From: Methanocorpusculum sp.
GTDB taxonomy: Archaea; Halobacteriota; Methanomicrobia; Methanomicrobiales; Methanocorpusculaceae
NCBI RefSeq assembly: GCF_030655665.1
Contig: NZ_JAUSPQ010000004.1
Span: forward strand, 130,948-194,947
Length of the DNA: 64,000 nucleotides
Direction: 5' to 3'
Shown here: positions 44,327 to 53,441 of the stretch, piece after piece
Layout of the letters: every line of letters begins with the position of its first letter
Numbering within the stretch: the first letter of the stretch is position 1
The notes under the pieces: generated by a model
What the model saw: only the letters and a program-made list of their open reading frames with translations
The model's database searches: none
Told to the model about the DNA's origin: nothing
Made by a program: the position numbers and the translations under genes

Positions 44327-45175
44327 TCACAGTAATAGTGAAAGGATTTCCATCAGCAGAAACACAAAGAGAGCGGCAAACATCCCGTATTTGAGAAAGG
44401 TCGTGCAGTTTGACGCGGCAAGATCCTGCGGATCTCGAAATCCAAGCGATCTCGCAGTCACGAGAAAGATGAACACATCCACGACGCCGATCAGGATCAA
44501 ATACACAACACCCCAAGTGAGGAACGGAACAAAGCTGAAGAGTACAGCACAGAGAACAAATATTACGGCGAGGACTGCGGTTCTCCGGACCCCTATCTGC
44601 ATCGGAAGGGTCCGTGCCCCGCCGATCCGGTCCCCCTCGATATCCTCGGCATCTTTCAGCAGTTCACGGGCAAGCGTCCCAAAGAACGTGATCGCAAAGA
44701 GCGGCAGCATGACCAAAAATGATCCGGGGCCGACCAGAAACCCGCCGAAGAGGAAGATGCTCCCTGAAAGATAGGCTACGCTCAGATTACCTAAGAGCGG
44801 GATGCCCTTGAACTTTGCCGCATAGATGATCAGGATCAAGACATTGACGAGAGCGATTCCGAGACACCAGAAGTTCGTGAAACAGGCGGCAAGGATCCCT
44901 GCACCAAAAAGGAACCCTGCCCAGACGACGGCTCCCTTCGGAGAAACTTTCCCTGACGGGATAGGACGGTCAGGCCTGTTCACTTTGTCGATCTCCAGAT
45001 CGAAGTAATCGTTGAGTACGTTCCCTGCCCCGCAGATCACGAGAACGATGAAGAACAGCAGCACTGCAAAAAGCGGCTGCGTGCCTCCAGCGATAAAGTA
45101 GGCGATCCCTGCGGTGACTCCCGAGACGCCCGCGTTCATCGGACGGATGATTTTTCCATAACCAGCCAGACTCAT
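44327..45175 (-). CDS. Digeranylgeranylglyceryl phosphate synthase (UbiA family)
   Basis: A 282-aa prenyltransferase with eight to nine helices. The first Asp-rich site is [20 protein letters not shown] and the second is [17 protein letters not shown], both needed to bind Mg-diphosphate. It adds the second geranylgeranyl chain to glycerol-1-phosphate in archaeal membrane lipid synthesis. Length and motifs are standard. It lies upstream of the bactofilin-like gene on the same strand with a 70-bp gap. Confidence 0.92.
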   Translation of the reverse strand: MSLAGYGKIIRPMNAGVSGVTAGIAYFIAGGTQPLFAVLLFFIVLVICGAGNVLNDYFDLEIDKVNRPDRPIPSGKVSPKGAVVWAGFLFGAGILAACFTNFWCLGIALVNVLILIIYAAKFKGIPLLGNLSVAYLSGSIFLFGGFLVGPGSFLVMLPLFAITFFGTLARELLKDAEDIEGDRIGGARTLPMQIGVRRTAVLAVIFVLCAVLFSFVPFLTWGVVYLILIGVVDVFIFLVTARSLGFRDPQDLAASNCTTFLKYGMFAALFVFLLMEILSLLL

Positions 45176-45245
45176 GTATCAGTATGTGTGGGTGTGCCGC
45201 TTCGAAAAAGATATCCCCGTGAAGCCCGAATAATTATGAGAATCA

Positions 45246-45320
45246 GGGCATGTAGCCAAGCCAGGATATGGCGTCAGCCTCCTAAGCTGAATATCTAGGG
45301 TTCGAATCCCTACATGCCCG
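45246..45320 (+). tRNA. tRNA-Arg, anticodon CCT
   Basis: A 75-nt cloverleaf is complete: acceptor GGGCATG/CATGCCC with discriminator G at 45320, D arm GCCA/TGGC, anticodon stem TCAGC/GCTGA with loop CTCCTAA, and T arm TAGGG/CCCTA with TTCGAAT. The anticodon is at 45281-45283 and reads AGG. No CCA is encoded. Position 26 is G (45273), the base modified by the Trm1 enzyme encoded 21 bases downstream. Confidence 0.95.
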
Positions 45321-45341
45321 TTTACATTTTTGGGGTCAATC

Positions 45342-46481
45342 ATGGAATGCAGGGAGATCACTGAAGGGAGTACGACATTTACCGCTCCGGTCCAGGACGA
45401 GACGACACATTTTCCTCCCGGCTCGGCCCCGGTCTTTTACAATACGAAGATGGAGTTCAACCGCGATATGACGGTACTTCTTACGAAGATCATTCAGCCG
45501 GCCGATTATCTGGACGCAATGGCGGCAACGGGCGTTCGCGGCCTTAGGATCGCAAACGAGGCAGGGATCCCGGTCACGATAAATGACCGTGACGAACAGG
45601 CGGTCAGGATAATCAAGGCGAATGCAGAGAAACTGGGCGGCAGTATTACCGTGACCTGCGATGATGCGAACCGGCTGATGTGCACAGAACGATTCGATTC
45701 GATCGATCTCGATCCGTTCGGCACCCCGGTACCTTTTCTCGATGCAGCCTCACGGGCGGCAAAACATTATCTTTTTGTCACGGCGACGGACACGGCCCCC
45801 CTCTGCGGAGCCCATTTCAAGGCAGGGTGCCGCAGATATTTTGCGACGCCGAGAAATACCGAGTATCACGCAGAAGTGGGTCTTAGGATGATGATGGGGA
45901 CTATGGCCAGGGAACTTGTGAAATACGACCGCGGCATGAAGCCGATCCTGAGTTTTGCAAAGTCCCACTACTTCCGTTCACATGTCAGAGTGCTTGGAAG
46001 AGTCTCAGCCGCTGATGAAACTATGGGGCAGATCGGTTTTGTGATGCAGTGCCCAAAGTGCCTCTATCGTGCCGAACAAAAAGGCGCTCTCTACCCAAAA
46101 ACGCATGTTTGCCCGTACTGCGGCGTCGAGAGCGTGCCGGTCGGCCCCTTGTGGATGGGACCTCTGCAGGAAAAGGAGATCCTTGCCGAGATGCTGACCG
46201 TCCTGCCGGATATGCAGTTTGGAACAAAACGGCAGATGGAAAAACTGCTGACGTTCCTGCTTGCAGAACCGGAAACATGCACATATTATGATTACCACAT
46301 CGTTTCCCGAAACATGAAAGTCTCGCCGCCGAATATGGAAGAACTGATTGCGAGCTTAAATGAAGCAGGATACTACACGACCCGGACCCATTTCTGTGAT
46401 ACCGGGATAAAAACGACGGCTTCTCTTCCTCTCATCGAGGAAATGATCCGTCTCTGGAACAAAGAGAATCTTCAGATGTAG
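45342..46481 (+). CDS. trm1: tRNA (guanine26-N2)-dimethyltransferase
   Basis: The ATG at 45342, after GGGGTC, gives 379 aa. The SAM-binding region is LDAMAATGVRGLRIANEAG, and the catalytic-type loop is DSIDLDPFGTP. A C-terminal zinc ribbon shows CPKCLYRAEQ and CPYCGVESV. It methylates G26 of tRNA, and also G10 in some archaea. The gene begins 21 bases after a tRNA gene and overlaps convergent pyrI by 10 bases at its end. Confidence 0.94.
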   Translation: MECREITEGSTTFTAPVQDETTHFPPGSAPVFYNTKMEFNRDMTVLLTKIIQPADYLDAMAATGVRGLRIANEAGIPVTINDRDEQAVRIIKANAEKLGGSITVTCDDANRLMCTERFDSIDLDPFGTPVPFLDAASRAAKHYLFVTATDTAPLCGAHFKAGCRRYFATPRNTEYHAEVGLRMMMGTMARELVKYDRGMKPILSFAKSHYFRSHVRVLGRVSAADETMGQIGFVMQCPKCLYRAEQKGALYPKTHVCPYCGVESVPVGPLWMGPLQEKEILAEMLTVLPDMQFGTKRQMEKLLTFLLAEPETCTYYDYHIVSRNMKVSPPNMEELIASLNEAGYYTTRTHFCDTGIKTTASLPLIEEMIRLWNKENLQM

Positions 46482-46939
46482 TCGCCGATGTCCATCTCAG
46501 AGGAGATGAGAGAATCGCAGTACTGACAGCGGAATCCCCGCGGGTGCACGACGAATTTACTCTGGACAGGCTCTTTTGTATTTGTGATGCAGTTTGGATT
46601 CGGGCATTTGATCACGCCGACGATCCTTTGCGGGACTTCGACGGGTTTTTTGTCCGAGACCTTGAAGTTCCGGATGATACTGATGGTCGCGTCAGGGGCG
46701 ACCAGAGCGATTTTATCCACTTCGTCTTTGAGGATTTCACGATTCTCGATCTTGACCATGTCTTTTCGTCCGCCGCGTGAACTCGTGACATTTGATGCGA
46801 CGATGACCGTAACGTGCGTTCCGTCACGAATCCCAAGGATCCGGAGAACGGTCAGACCCTCACCCGGGGTGATGTGGTCGATGACCGTACCGTTTTTGAT
46901 CGGCGAGATAACGATCCCGTCGGAACTAGTTCGGACCAT
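46472..46939 (-). CDS. pyrI: Aspartate carbamoyltransferase regulatory chain
   Basis: A 155-aa PyrI with the N-terminal allosteric domain (ISPIKNGTVIDHITPG, nucleotide effector site) and a C-terminal zinc domain. The zinc cysteines are seen in CPNPNCITNTKEP and CQYCDSLIS. It assembles with PyrB to give feedback control of pyrimidine synthesis. The ATG overlaps the pyrB stop by one base (TGATG). The 3' end overlaps trm1 tail to tail. Confidence 0.95.
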   Translation of the reverse strand: MVRTSSDGIVISPIKNGTVIDHITPGEGLTVLRILGIRDGTHVTVIVASNVTSSRGGRKDMVKIENREILKDEVDKIALVAPDATISIIRNFKVSDKKPVEVPQRIVGVIKCPNPNCITNTKEPVQSKFVVHPRGFRCQYCDSLISSEMDIGDYI

Positions 46940-47850
46940 CAGTTGATCACCTCGTTCAGCATTGCCATTCTTATCGGAACACCGTTATGCGCCTGTTCAA
47001 AGTATTTGGCACAGGGGAGGTCATCGACCGCCGGATCGATCTCGTCGACGCGGGGGAGCGGGTGGAGAACGATCATACTCGGTTTGGCAAGTTCCAGGAG
47101 TTCGGGCGTGATCCGGTAGGTGGATGCGTAGTTTGCAAAAGCGACCGGGTCGGGGAAGCGTTCGCGCTGAAGACGGGTCACATACAGGACATCGAGTTCA
47201 GGAAGAGCATCCTCGATATGATCATGGACGATCAGTTCGACACCTACATCCTGGAGATCTTCTTTGATAAACTTGGGAAAATTGAGTCCGTCAGGGGCGA
47301 TCGTATGGAGGCGAATGTTATTGTATTTGGAGAGGGCAAACGCAAGAGAATGGACGGTTCTTCCATATCGAAGATCGCCCTGGAGTCCGACGTCGATGTT
47401 TTCGATCGGCATGGATTCGCGGATGGTAAAAAGATCGAGTAAGGTCTGGGAGGGATGCTGACCTGCTCCATCCCCCCCGTTGATAACGGGGACTGACGCG
47501 ACCTCGCCTGCAAGACGGGCGGCACCCTCTTTCGGGTGGCGCAGAACGATCGCGTCGCAGTATCCGGAAATGACGCGGATCGTGTCTGAAAGGGTCTCTC
47601 CTTTGGTGATGGAGGTGGCTTCGACCGAGCCGAGATTGAGGATCTTGCCCCCAAGACGCATCATTGCTGAAGAGAAGGACATGCGGGTCCGGGTGCTGGG
47701 TTCGAAAAAGAGAACGGCAAGAAGTTTGCCGTCAAGTTCGTGGCCGGTGTAGTTTCCACGATCAAATGCGGCAGCGGAACAGAGGAGTTTGTCAATTTCT
47801 TCACGTCCCATATCCCTTACAGATAGGATATTTTTTTGTTCGTGTGTCAT
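46939..47850 (-). CDS. pyrB: Aspartate carbamoyltransferase catalytic chain
   Basis: A 303-aa transcarbamoylase. The carbamoyl phosphate site FFEPSTRTRMSF is at about residue 48, GGDGAGQHPSQTLLD is the HPxQxLxD motif, and HPLPRVDEI is near the C-terminus. It makes carbamoyl aspartate in de novo pyrimidine synthesis. It is the first gene of the pyrB-pyrI pair. Confidence 0.96.
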   Translation of the reverse strand: MTHEQKNILSVRDMGREEIDKLLCSAAAFDRGNYTGHELDGKLLAVLFFEPSTRTRMSFSSAMMRLGGKILNLGSVEATSITKGETLSDTIRVISGYCDAIVLRHPKEGAARLAGEVASVPVINGGDGAGQHPSQTLLDLFTIRESMPIENIDVGLQGDLRYGRTVHSLAFALSKYNNIRLHTIAPDGLNFPKFIKEDLQDVGVELIVHDHIEDALPELDVLYVTRLQRERFPDPVAFANYASTYRITPELLELAKPSMIVLHPLPRVDEIDPAVDDLPCAKYFEQAHNGVPIRMAMLNEVIN

Positions 47851-47920
47851 GAATGGTGCCCAAGAATTTCAGTGTTCAATAGTTGAACTGCACGGAATAA
47901 ATAACCCACGGAAAAATCCA

Positions 47921-48619
47921 CTACACTTTGTGGAGCTCGGCATCGATGTCCATGTCCATGAATTTATTGGTGGTAAGTCCAAGTTCATACGGGTTGACGG
48001 TCATGGTCATGATGTCCCCTTTGATGACAAAGATGATCGATGCGGAACCGTACGTTCCAAGATACCTGCCGCTTCCAAGGTATGACCAGGTTATGGTTTT
48101 GGCAAAGGGAACATTATCATAACCGGGGGCATCCAGCGTACCGGTAACATAGGCCGTGTGATCGGCATTGAAGACGACACGGAAATCAGCCGAAGCTTTG
48201 ATAATGAACAGATTGATGGTTTTTGAACCGACCCAGGTGCCGACGATCTCTTTCGTGCCTTCGGGTAACGGGGTGGGAGTTACGGTCGGAGTCGGAGTTT
48301 TGGTTGGGATCGGCGTAAGCGTGGGAGTTTTGGCGGGGGTAGGAGTCTTCGTAGGAGTTGGAGATATGGTCGGCGTGGGAGTTTTGGTTTGAGTTGGGGT
48401 GATAGTGGGGGTCGCAGTTTTGGTAGGGGTAGAGGTTTGCGTTGGGGTTGGGGTGATAGTAGGGGTCTGAGTCAGCGTGGGGGAAGCGGGATCATCGGAT
48501 CCCGTGAGATCCTGCAGAAATGAAGACAGATGCGGAGCAATACGATCATAATTCATCCCTACCGCTGCACCGCCGGCAACACAGAGAAGACATAAAAATA
48601 GTATCAGAACTTTACCCAT
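47921..48619 (-). CDS. Secreted or anchored Thr-Pro-rich protein with lipocalin-like domain
   Basis: A 232-aa protein with an N-terminal hydrophobic signal/anchor ([14 protein letters not shown]) and a TPTPT-type linker of about 70 residues. A C-terminal domain from [12 protein letters not shown] to the end follows. That domain matches the repeat unit of the two lipoproteins downstream on the map (GTWVG at the start, TMTVNP and a D-x-D-x-D tail), so the three are one family. Function is unknown; a surface-exposed barrel is inferred. Confidence 0.68.
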   Translation of the reverse strand: MGKVLILFLCLLCVAGGAAVGMNYDRIAPHLSSFLQDLTGSDDPASPTLTQTPTITPTPTQTSTPTKTATPTITPTQTKTPTPTISPTPTKTPTPAKTPTLTPIPTKTPTPTVTPTPLPEGTKEIVGTWVGSKTINLFIIKASADFRVVFNADHTAYVTGTLDAPGYDNVPFAKTITWSYLGSGRYLGTYGSASIIFVIKGDIMTMTVNPYELGLTTNKFMDMDIDAELHKV

Positions 48620-48671
48620 AGTTAATTCCTATTCAGGCTCAGAGACCAAAAAAGTTTGGGTGATATCTCCT

Positions 48672-49421
48672 TCAGACAGGAGATTCGATATAAGGGATGG
48701 GGAGGATAAACGATTTGGTTAAGACCGTGATCGGGCTATCCGATGCCCTCGGAATAAATGTAGATGGGACAATACGTATTATCAACATGTCATCATAAAG
48801 TTCAAGAGGTGCGATACTAGAGCCATACTTTGCCTGATACTCGTTCGCTTTAATATACTCCCAAGTAATATCCTTTTTTTCTTGCGTTGGAATGTCTCCC
48901 TGATAATAGATCACACTAATAGAGCCGGTTCCATCTTTCAGGAATTCCATCATAACCTCATTAGAGACAGTGCCTTCTATCGTACCGTTCCAAAGTCCGA
49001 CAATTGCATCGGGGGAAGTAGCTAAACGATTCATAGTGAGCTCAAAATCGATATCAAAGTCGGCAATACCCATCTTCTTCGGGTTCATCGTAATGGTAAG
49101 CGTATCTCCGGTCAGATAGATCGCCAGTGAACTGTCACCGCTCTTTCCAACATACTGGTTGCCTGATACATACTCCCAGTTCAGGTTTGCATTCAGATTT
49201 TTGCTCATTCCACCGCCGCTGATACTTCCGGTAAGTTTTGCAGTACCATCTTCATTACACTCAAGAGTCAGATCGTAGGAAACAGGCGAACCGCTATCTA
49301 CGCTCACCCAGGTACCAGCTAATTCATACGGGGCTGTATCAGTTGTCGCTGCAATACAACCTGCAGCACTCACGCAGACAAGGAGAGTCATAAGCATCCC
49401 AAAAAGAAGTTTACCATTCAT
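48672..49421 (-). CDS. Lipoprotein with duplicated GTWV domain, copy 2
   Basis: A 249-aa protein with signal sequence and lipobox SAAGC, then two related domains. The first (residues about 30-130) is nearly identical to the corresponding part of the lipoprotein at 49735-50514, while the second has diverged (VGLWNGTIEGTVSNEVMM). The pair arose by tandem duplication that also copied part of the beta-RFAP synthase gene. Function unknown. The extended C-terminus is not shared with its twin. Confidence 0.75.
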   Translation of the reverse strand: MNGKLLFGMLMTLLVCVSAAGCIAATTDTAPYELAGTWVSVDSGSPVSYDLTLECNEDGTAKLTGSISGGGMSKNLNANLNWEYVSGNQYVGKSGDSSLAIYLTGDTLTITMNPKKMGIADFDIDFELTMNRLATSPDAIVGLWNGTIEGTVSNEVMMEFLKDGTGSISVIYYQGDIPTQEKKDITWEYIKANEYQAKYGSSIAPLELYDDMLIIRIVPSTFIPRASDSPITVLTKSFILPIPYIESPV

Positions 49422-49491
49422 ATTATCTATTTTTGGAAGAGAAGGGGGTTAAAACTTTTCTCTGTGGTATTACTCAGGAACCATGCGGCAG

Positions 49492-49683
49492 TTAATTTGT
49501 GGTGATACGGATCCCGGTTGTTGTCGAGTTTAGTGATGACAGATACCTCCAGACCGGCATTGTCATCTTCGACGAATGGGTGCTGGTAAACATGGGTCAG
49601 CTGATTGCCGGGAATATTCATGCCGCCGTAGATCGAGATGGTAGCACCGACACCGATCTCGAAGTAAAACATGATCTCGCCTA
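49492..49683 (-). pseudogene. Remnant of a duplicated beta-RFAP synthase gene
   Basis: This stretch aligns with two blocks of the intact gene at 50585-51664: the ATSIYGGMN...THVYQHPF region and the last codons. Relative to that copy it lacks about 42 bp and 327 bp, each deletion ending at a short direct repeat (TCTTCG and AGACCG in plus-strand sequence). A one-base insertion near the end shifts the frame. The 5' two thirds are absent. It is not expected to be functional. Confidence 0.85.
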
Positions 49684-49734
49684 GCTGAGAGATGAAAATA
49701 GTTTGAGTAAACTGATGCGAAAAAAAAGATTGGG

Positions 49735-50514
49735 TTATACTTTGCTCGTCGGGATCGAGAGCGGATTATCCAGTCCCTCGACACCGAGCTTGGATGGGAT
49801 AAGTGTTACAACAAGCTCCGTACCTACGAGCTGCAGAGGCAGCATCTCAGATCCGTACTTTGCCTGATACTTGTTTTCGTTCAGATACTCCCAGGTAACA
49901 TCCTTGGTAAAGGACTTTTCCTGTCCCATTACATTAAATGTGCCTGCGATAGTACCGGTCCCGTCAGCTTTGTAGACCATGGTAAGGTCATAAGAAACAA
50001 CACCGTCTTCTGTACCTTTCCAGCTTCCTACGACCGCATCAGGAGATGTGGTGGTTGGAACGACTGTTGGCGTCTTCGTGGCAGTAGCAGTCGAAACAGC
50101 GCCGGTCGAACGTTTCATATTGACATCAAAATCGATATCAAAGTCGGCAATACCCATCTTCTTCGGGTTCACCGTAATGGTAAGTGCATTTCCGACCAGA
50201 TAGATCGCAAGTGAATTGTCACCGCTCTTTCCAACATACTGATTGCCTGATACATACTCCCATTTCAGGTTTGCATTCAGATTTTTGCTCATTCCTCCGC
50301 CGCTGAAGCTTCCGGTAAGTTTTGCAGTACCGTCTTCGTTACACACAAGAGTCAGATCGTAGGAAACGAGCAAGCCGCTTTCTACGCCCACCCATGTACC
50401 TACGAGGGCATCCGGAGCAGTTTCCGTTGGTGGGGTTTGGGTTCCGACACAACCCGCGACACACACACAGACCAGAAGGACAACGAACACTCCTCCAAGA
50501 AGTTTAACATTCAT
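49735..50514 (-). CDS. Lipoprotein with duplicated GTWV domain, copy 1
   Basis: A 259-aa lipoprotein with signal sequence and lipobox CVAGC. Two repeats of a lipocalin-like domain start at GTWVGVESG and GSWKGTEDG, separated by a Thr/Pro linker (about residues 136-155). The first repeat contains LTITVNPKKMGIADFDIDFD. It lies 70 bases downstream of the beta-RFAP synthase gene. Its twin is at 48672-49421. It is likely attached to the outer face of the membrane; the ligand is unknown. Confidence 0.75.
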   Translation of the reverse strand: MNVKLLGGVFVVLLVCVCVAGCVGTQTPPTETAPDALVGTWVGVESGLLVSYDLTLVCNEDGTAKLTGSFSGGGMSKNLNANLKWEYVSGNQYVGKSGDNSLAIYLVGNALTITVNPKKMGIADFDIDFDVNMKRSTGAVSTATATKTPTVVPTTTSPDAVVGSWKGTEDGVVSYDLTMVYKADGTGTIAGTFNVMGQEKSFTKDVTWEYLNENKYQAKYGSEMLPLQLVGTELVVTLIPSKLGVEGLDNPLSIPTSKV

Positions 50515-50584
50515 ACATTCTATTCTTGGAAGAGAAGAGGGTTAATACTTTTCTCTGCGGTATTATTTCAGGAGCGATGGGCAG

Positions 50585-51664
50585 TTAATTTTTGGTGATC
50601 CGGATCCCGGTGTTGTCGACTTTCGTGGTGACCGATATCTCCAGACCGATAGCGTCCAGGATCGGTTTCATGTCCTGTTCGATTTTTTCGGTGACCACAC
50701 AGATCGAGGGGCCGACCGAACTCATCGCGACGAACTCAAGACCCGCCTGCCTGAGTGCATTCATGTACTGATATATTATGAATGTGTGGTGCTGGACCTC
50801 TGCACGTTTCGAACCACGGAACTCGATCTCCCACATGATATCCCCCATCTTTTTAAGATCGCCTTTTTCGATCGCAGGGATCATATCCATCATGATCATG
50901 TAGGCTTTGAGTTCACGGTCACGATAGTCAAGGGTCCGTGCACGGTTCATGAGAAGGGAGAACTCTTCGAGACCGGCGTTGTCATCTTCGGCATGGATGT
51001 TGGGTGTGATGATGAAGACATTTTTGTCTTCGGCGAACGGGTGCTGATATACATGGGTCAGCTGATCGCCGAGAATGTTCATGCCGCCGTAGATCGAAGT
51101 CGCTGCACCGACACCGGTCTCGAAGCCGAAGGCTATCTCACCGGGCTCGTTGGTCTCTTCAACATAGTTGTGACCGATCAACCTGCGGATGGTATCATTT
51201 GTGAGCGGCCGTCCTACTGCCTCATTCATGGCAGATACGACCGCCGAGGCGGTTGTACATGTGGACCCGAGACCAACGTGTTCTTTTCCATGATCATGTG
51301 TATGGATGATAAATCCTCCGGAATATCCAGTGATCGCTTTGAATGCGGCAACCAGATGTTCAATCAAAAGAATACGCGGGGAGTCGATGACCGTGCTTCC
51401 CGGAGTACAGGACACGGTCGCACTACTGTATAACTGTAATGCAAACCCAAGGCCTCCACCTCCCGGCATCCCCGGAGAGAAACGATTCATATCCAATACA
51501 GATAGGTGGATACGTGCAGGTACGGTAACGGTAAATGATCCATTTTGCGGAACGGGCGCTTTAACTACAGGAATATCTGTGTAAAGATGTTCACCAGGAT
51601 GAAAGGAGGTGAAATCATACTCGACGAGATCGAGATCGCCACCTCTGATTTTCAGGATTGCCAT
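50585..51664 (-). CDS. Beta-ribofuranosylaminobenzene 5'-phosphate synthase
   Basis: A 359-aa GHMP-superfamily protein. The N-terminal substrate strand reads VPARIHLSVLDMN, the glycine-rich phosphate loop is HVGLGSTCTTASAVVSA at about residues 133-149, and a later block reads GFETGVGAATSIYGGMN. It condenses 4-hydroxybenzoate (or pABA) with PRPP in the first committed step of methanopterin synthesis. Length is slightly above the usual 320-350. The family call is good, but another GHMP-type activity is possible. It is followed by the lipoprotein array. Confidence 0.85.
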   Translation of the reverse strand: MAILKIRGGDLDLVEYDFTSFHPGEHLYTDIPVVKAPVPQNGSFTVTVPARIHLSVLDMNRFSPGMPGGGGLGFALQLYSSATVSCTPGSTVIDSPRILLIEHLVAAFKAITGYSGGFIIHTHDHGKEHVGLGSTCTTASAVVSAMNEAVGRPLTNDTIRRLIGHNYVEETNEPGEIAFGFETGVGAATSIYGGMNILGDQLTHVYQHPFAEDKNVFIITPNIHAEDDNAGLEEFSLLMNRARTLDYRDRELKAYMIMMDMIPAIEKGDLKKMGDIMWEIEFRGSKRAEVQHHTFIIYQYMNALRQAGLEFVAMSSVGPSICVVTEKIEQDMKPILDAIGLEISVTTKVDNTGIRITKN

Positions 51665-52348
51665 GGATGTTCGTCGTTAGATGATGCGGGAGATATAATA
51701 ATGGTTTTCATGCACGAGATGTGCCTGAATAAGAGTTGTTTGAAAACACAGAGCAATATAGCATTATATGGTTTATTACACAACACAATAAGGCAATTTC
51801 CAGTGCAGATTAAGAGAAATTATTGATACAACCATACCCCACCCTGGCACGAACAGACTTGGAAGAGACCCACATAAAGAATACACGCGTGTTAGAATAC
51901 AAAGGAAACCAGATTATCAGCAGCACCAAAAATACCCATAGCCAAACTTTTTTTTCCGAACCGAACAGAGAGGAAGAGGAAACAGAAGTGCCGCCGAGAA
52001 CCTTAAAGCAAATAATTTTCCAGATCGCGAAAAATAGCTCTCCCATATCTTCGTTTTACGGCCATTTTGAGACTCCGGCAATATGATTCATCATTCAAAG
52101 CATCACAACCTCTCAAAAGCCCGTTATTTCCCTGAAGCGATCTGACCCGAAAAAATGACCCTGACGAACATCACGAATTATGCAGAATTCCCCCCAATAA
52201 TCTAAAAACCTTCAATATTCGTTTGATTTCAAAATAAAACCCAATTTGAGCTTATTTTTGAATCAAAAAATCACCAATTTATTGCGCATAATACATATTA
52301 TGCGCAATCATTATCATCACAAAGAACCAAGAGATAATCAGACCCGAT
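51665..52348. other. 684-bp intergenic region with dif-like site
   Basis: Divergent promoter region between the beta-RFAP synthase gene and the recombinase gene. It contains the 28-bp dif-like palindrome (52281-52308). An 87-codon frame at 51823-52086 has no family features or SD and is not accepted. Composition is AT-rich, especially 52200-52300. Confidence 0.55.
52281..52308 (+). other. Candidate dif (Xer recombination) site
   Basis: Two perfectly inverted 11-bp arms, ATTGCGCATAA and TTATGCGCAAT, flank a 6-bp spacer TACATA. This is the 11-6-11 layout of bacterial and archaeal dif sites. The left arm shares TGCGCATAA with the Escherichia coli dif arm, and the inner ATAA/TTAT halves match the archaeal dif pattern. 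It lies 40 bases before the Xer-type recombinase gene. It could instead be an operator for that gene. Confidence 0.7.
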
Positions 52349-53263
52349 ATGGCACCCCCAAAACGAACTTTCAGCATCTGGATACCCAGGTACCTCAGCA
52401 ATCTGCAGACGAAGAACTATGCAGCGAATACGATCGAGGCATACGGAAGGATCCTGAAACTTTTTGCAAAATACGAAACCTATCTGAAGGAGACCGACGG
52501 GGTCGTGCCGACATCCAGCGAAGAAGTGAAAAAATTCGGGATGGGGGCAGAGATCGACACGAACCCGTATGAAATCGGAGATTTTTTTACCATTTTGCGG
52601 GATGAACGGCAGCTGAGCGCGGCAAGTCTGCATCAGTATGACTCGGCACTCAGCTCCTTTTACCGATACCTGATCAATCAGGACATCACCGAAGCGAACC
52701 CCATGACCAAAGTAGACCGGCCAAAAATCAAGGATCGGGAACTCAGATATCTTAAGCACAATGAGGTGATGGATTTCATCAATTCCATTGAAAACCCCCG
52801 GAATGCACTCCTTATTCGGACGATTTATGCTACTGGAATGCGTATTTCCGAGATATGCGGCATTTTGGCGGAACATATAGATTTTGAAGAGGAAACCATC
52901 CGCGTCAGAGGAAAAGGCGGGAAGATCCGGATCGTGTTCTGCGATTCAGACACGCTAACGCAGATCCACGAACATTTGAACGGTAAAAAAAGCGGCCCGG
53001 TCTTCGAAGGAAGAAACGGGAACGCCATCTCGCCGAGAACAGTTCAGCACATCTTCAACCTCTATGCTCCAAAAGGGATCACACCCCATAAAATCAGGCA
53101 TAGTTATGCAAGTGAACTCTACAAACGTTCGCACAATCTCCGCGTAGTTCAGGAAAATCTCGGACATAACTCCATCCAGACAACGGAAATTTACATCCAT
53201 ACCGACATCGACGAGCGCAGAAAAGCGTACCGCAGCTACTTCCCACTGGCAAACGGCGAGTAA
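52349..53263 (+). CDS. xerA: Tyrosine recombinase, Xer family
   Basis: A 304-aa recombinase with a SAM-like N-terminal DNA-binding domain (about residues 10-115) and a C-terminal catalytic domain. Catalytic residues are R165 (ATGMRISEI), K192 (GKGGKIR), H247 and R250 (HKIRHSYA), H273 (LGHNSIQTT) and nucleophile Y282. It would resolve chromosome dimers at dif. The size and the single-domain layout match archaeal XerA rather than a mobile-element integrase. No att repeats or cargo were seen. Confidence 0.85.
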   Translation: MAPPKRTFSIWIPRYLSNLQTKNYAANTIEAYGRILKLFAKYETYLKETDGVVPTSSEEVKKFGMGAEIDTNPYEIGDFFTILRDERQLSAASLHQYDSALSSFYRYLINQDITEANPMTKVDRPKIKDRELRYLKHNEVMDFINSIENPRNALLIRTIYATGMRISEICGILAEHIDFEEETIRVRGKGGKIRIVFCDSDTLTQIHEHLNGKKSGPVFEGRNGNAISPRTVQHIFNLYAPKGITPHKIRHSYASELYKRSHNLRVVQENLGHNSIQTTEIYIHTDIDERRKAYRSYFPLANGE

Positions 53264-53441
53264 CACCCCCTTTTTTTCAGAATTTTTGTAGAGACTGCAG
53301 CATTGCACATCAAATATCCACACGAATCTACCTTTTTGTGTTGTGAAATAAACCGCATGATGCTATACGAAAACGTGATGTGTAATTACGAATCAGCAAA
53401 CCCTAAAATACACATAACACCCCTATATTCTGATTACAGCA

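Noticed and set aside
51823-52086. 87-codon plus-strand frame before xerA
   Set aside because: No SD, no hydrophobic or domain pattern; composition like noncoding DNA.
52349-53263. Recombinase as integrase of a mobile element
   Set aside because: No flanking att repeats, cargo or truncated tRNA found; a dif-like site and XerA-like size favour a housekeeping Xer.
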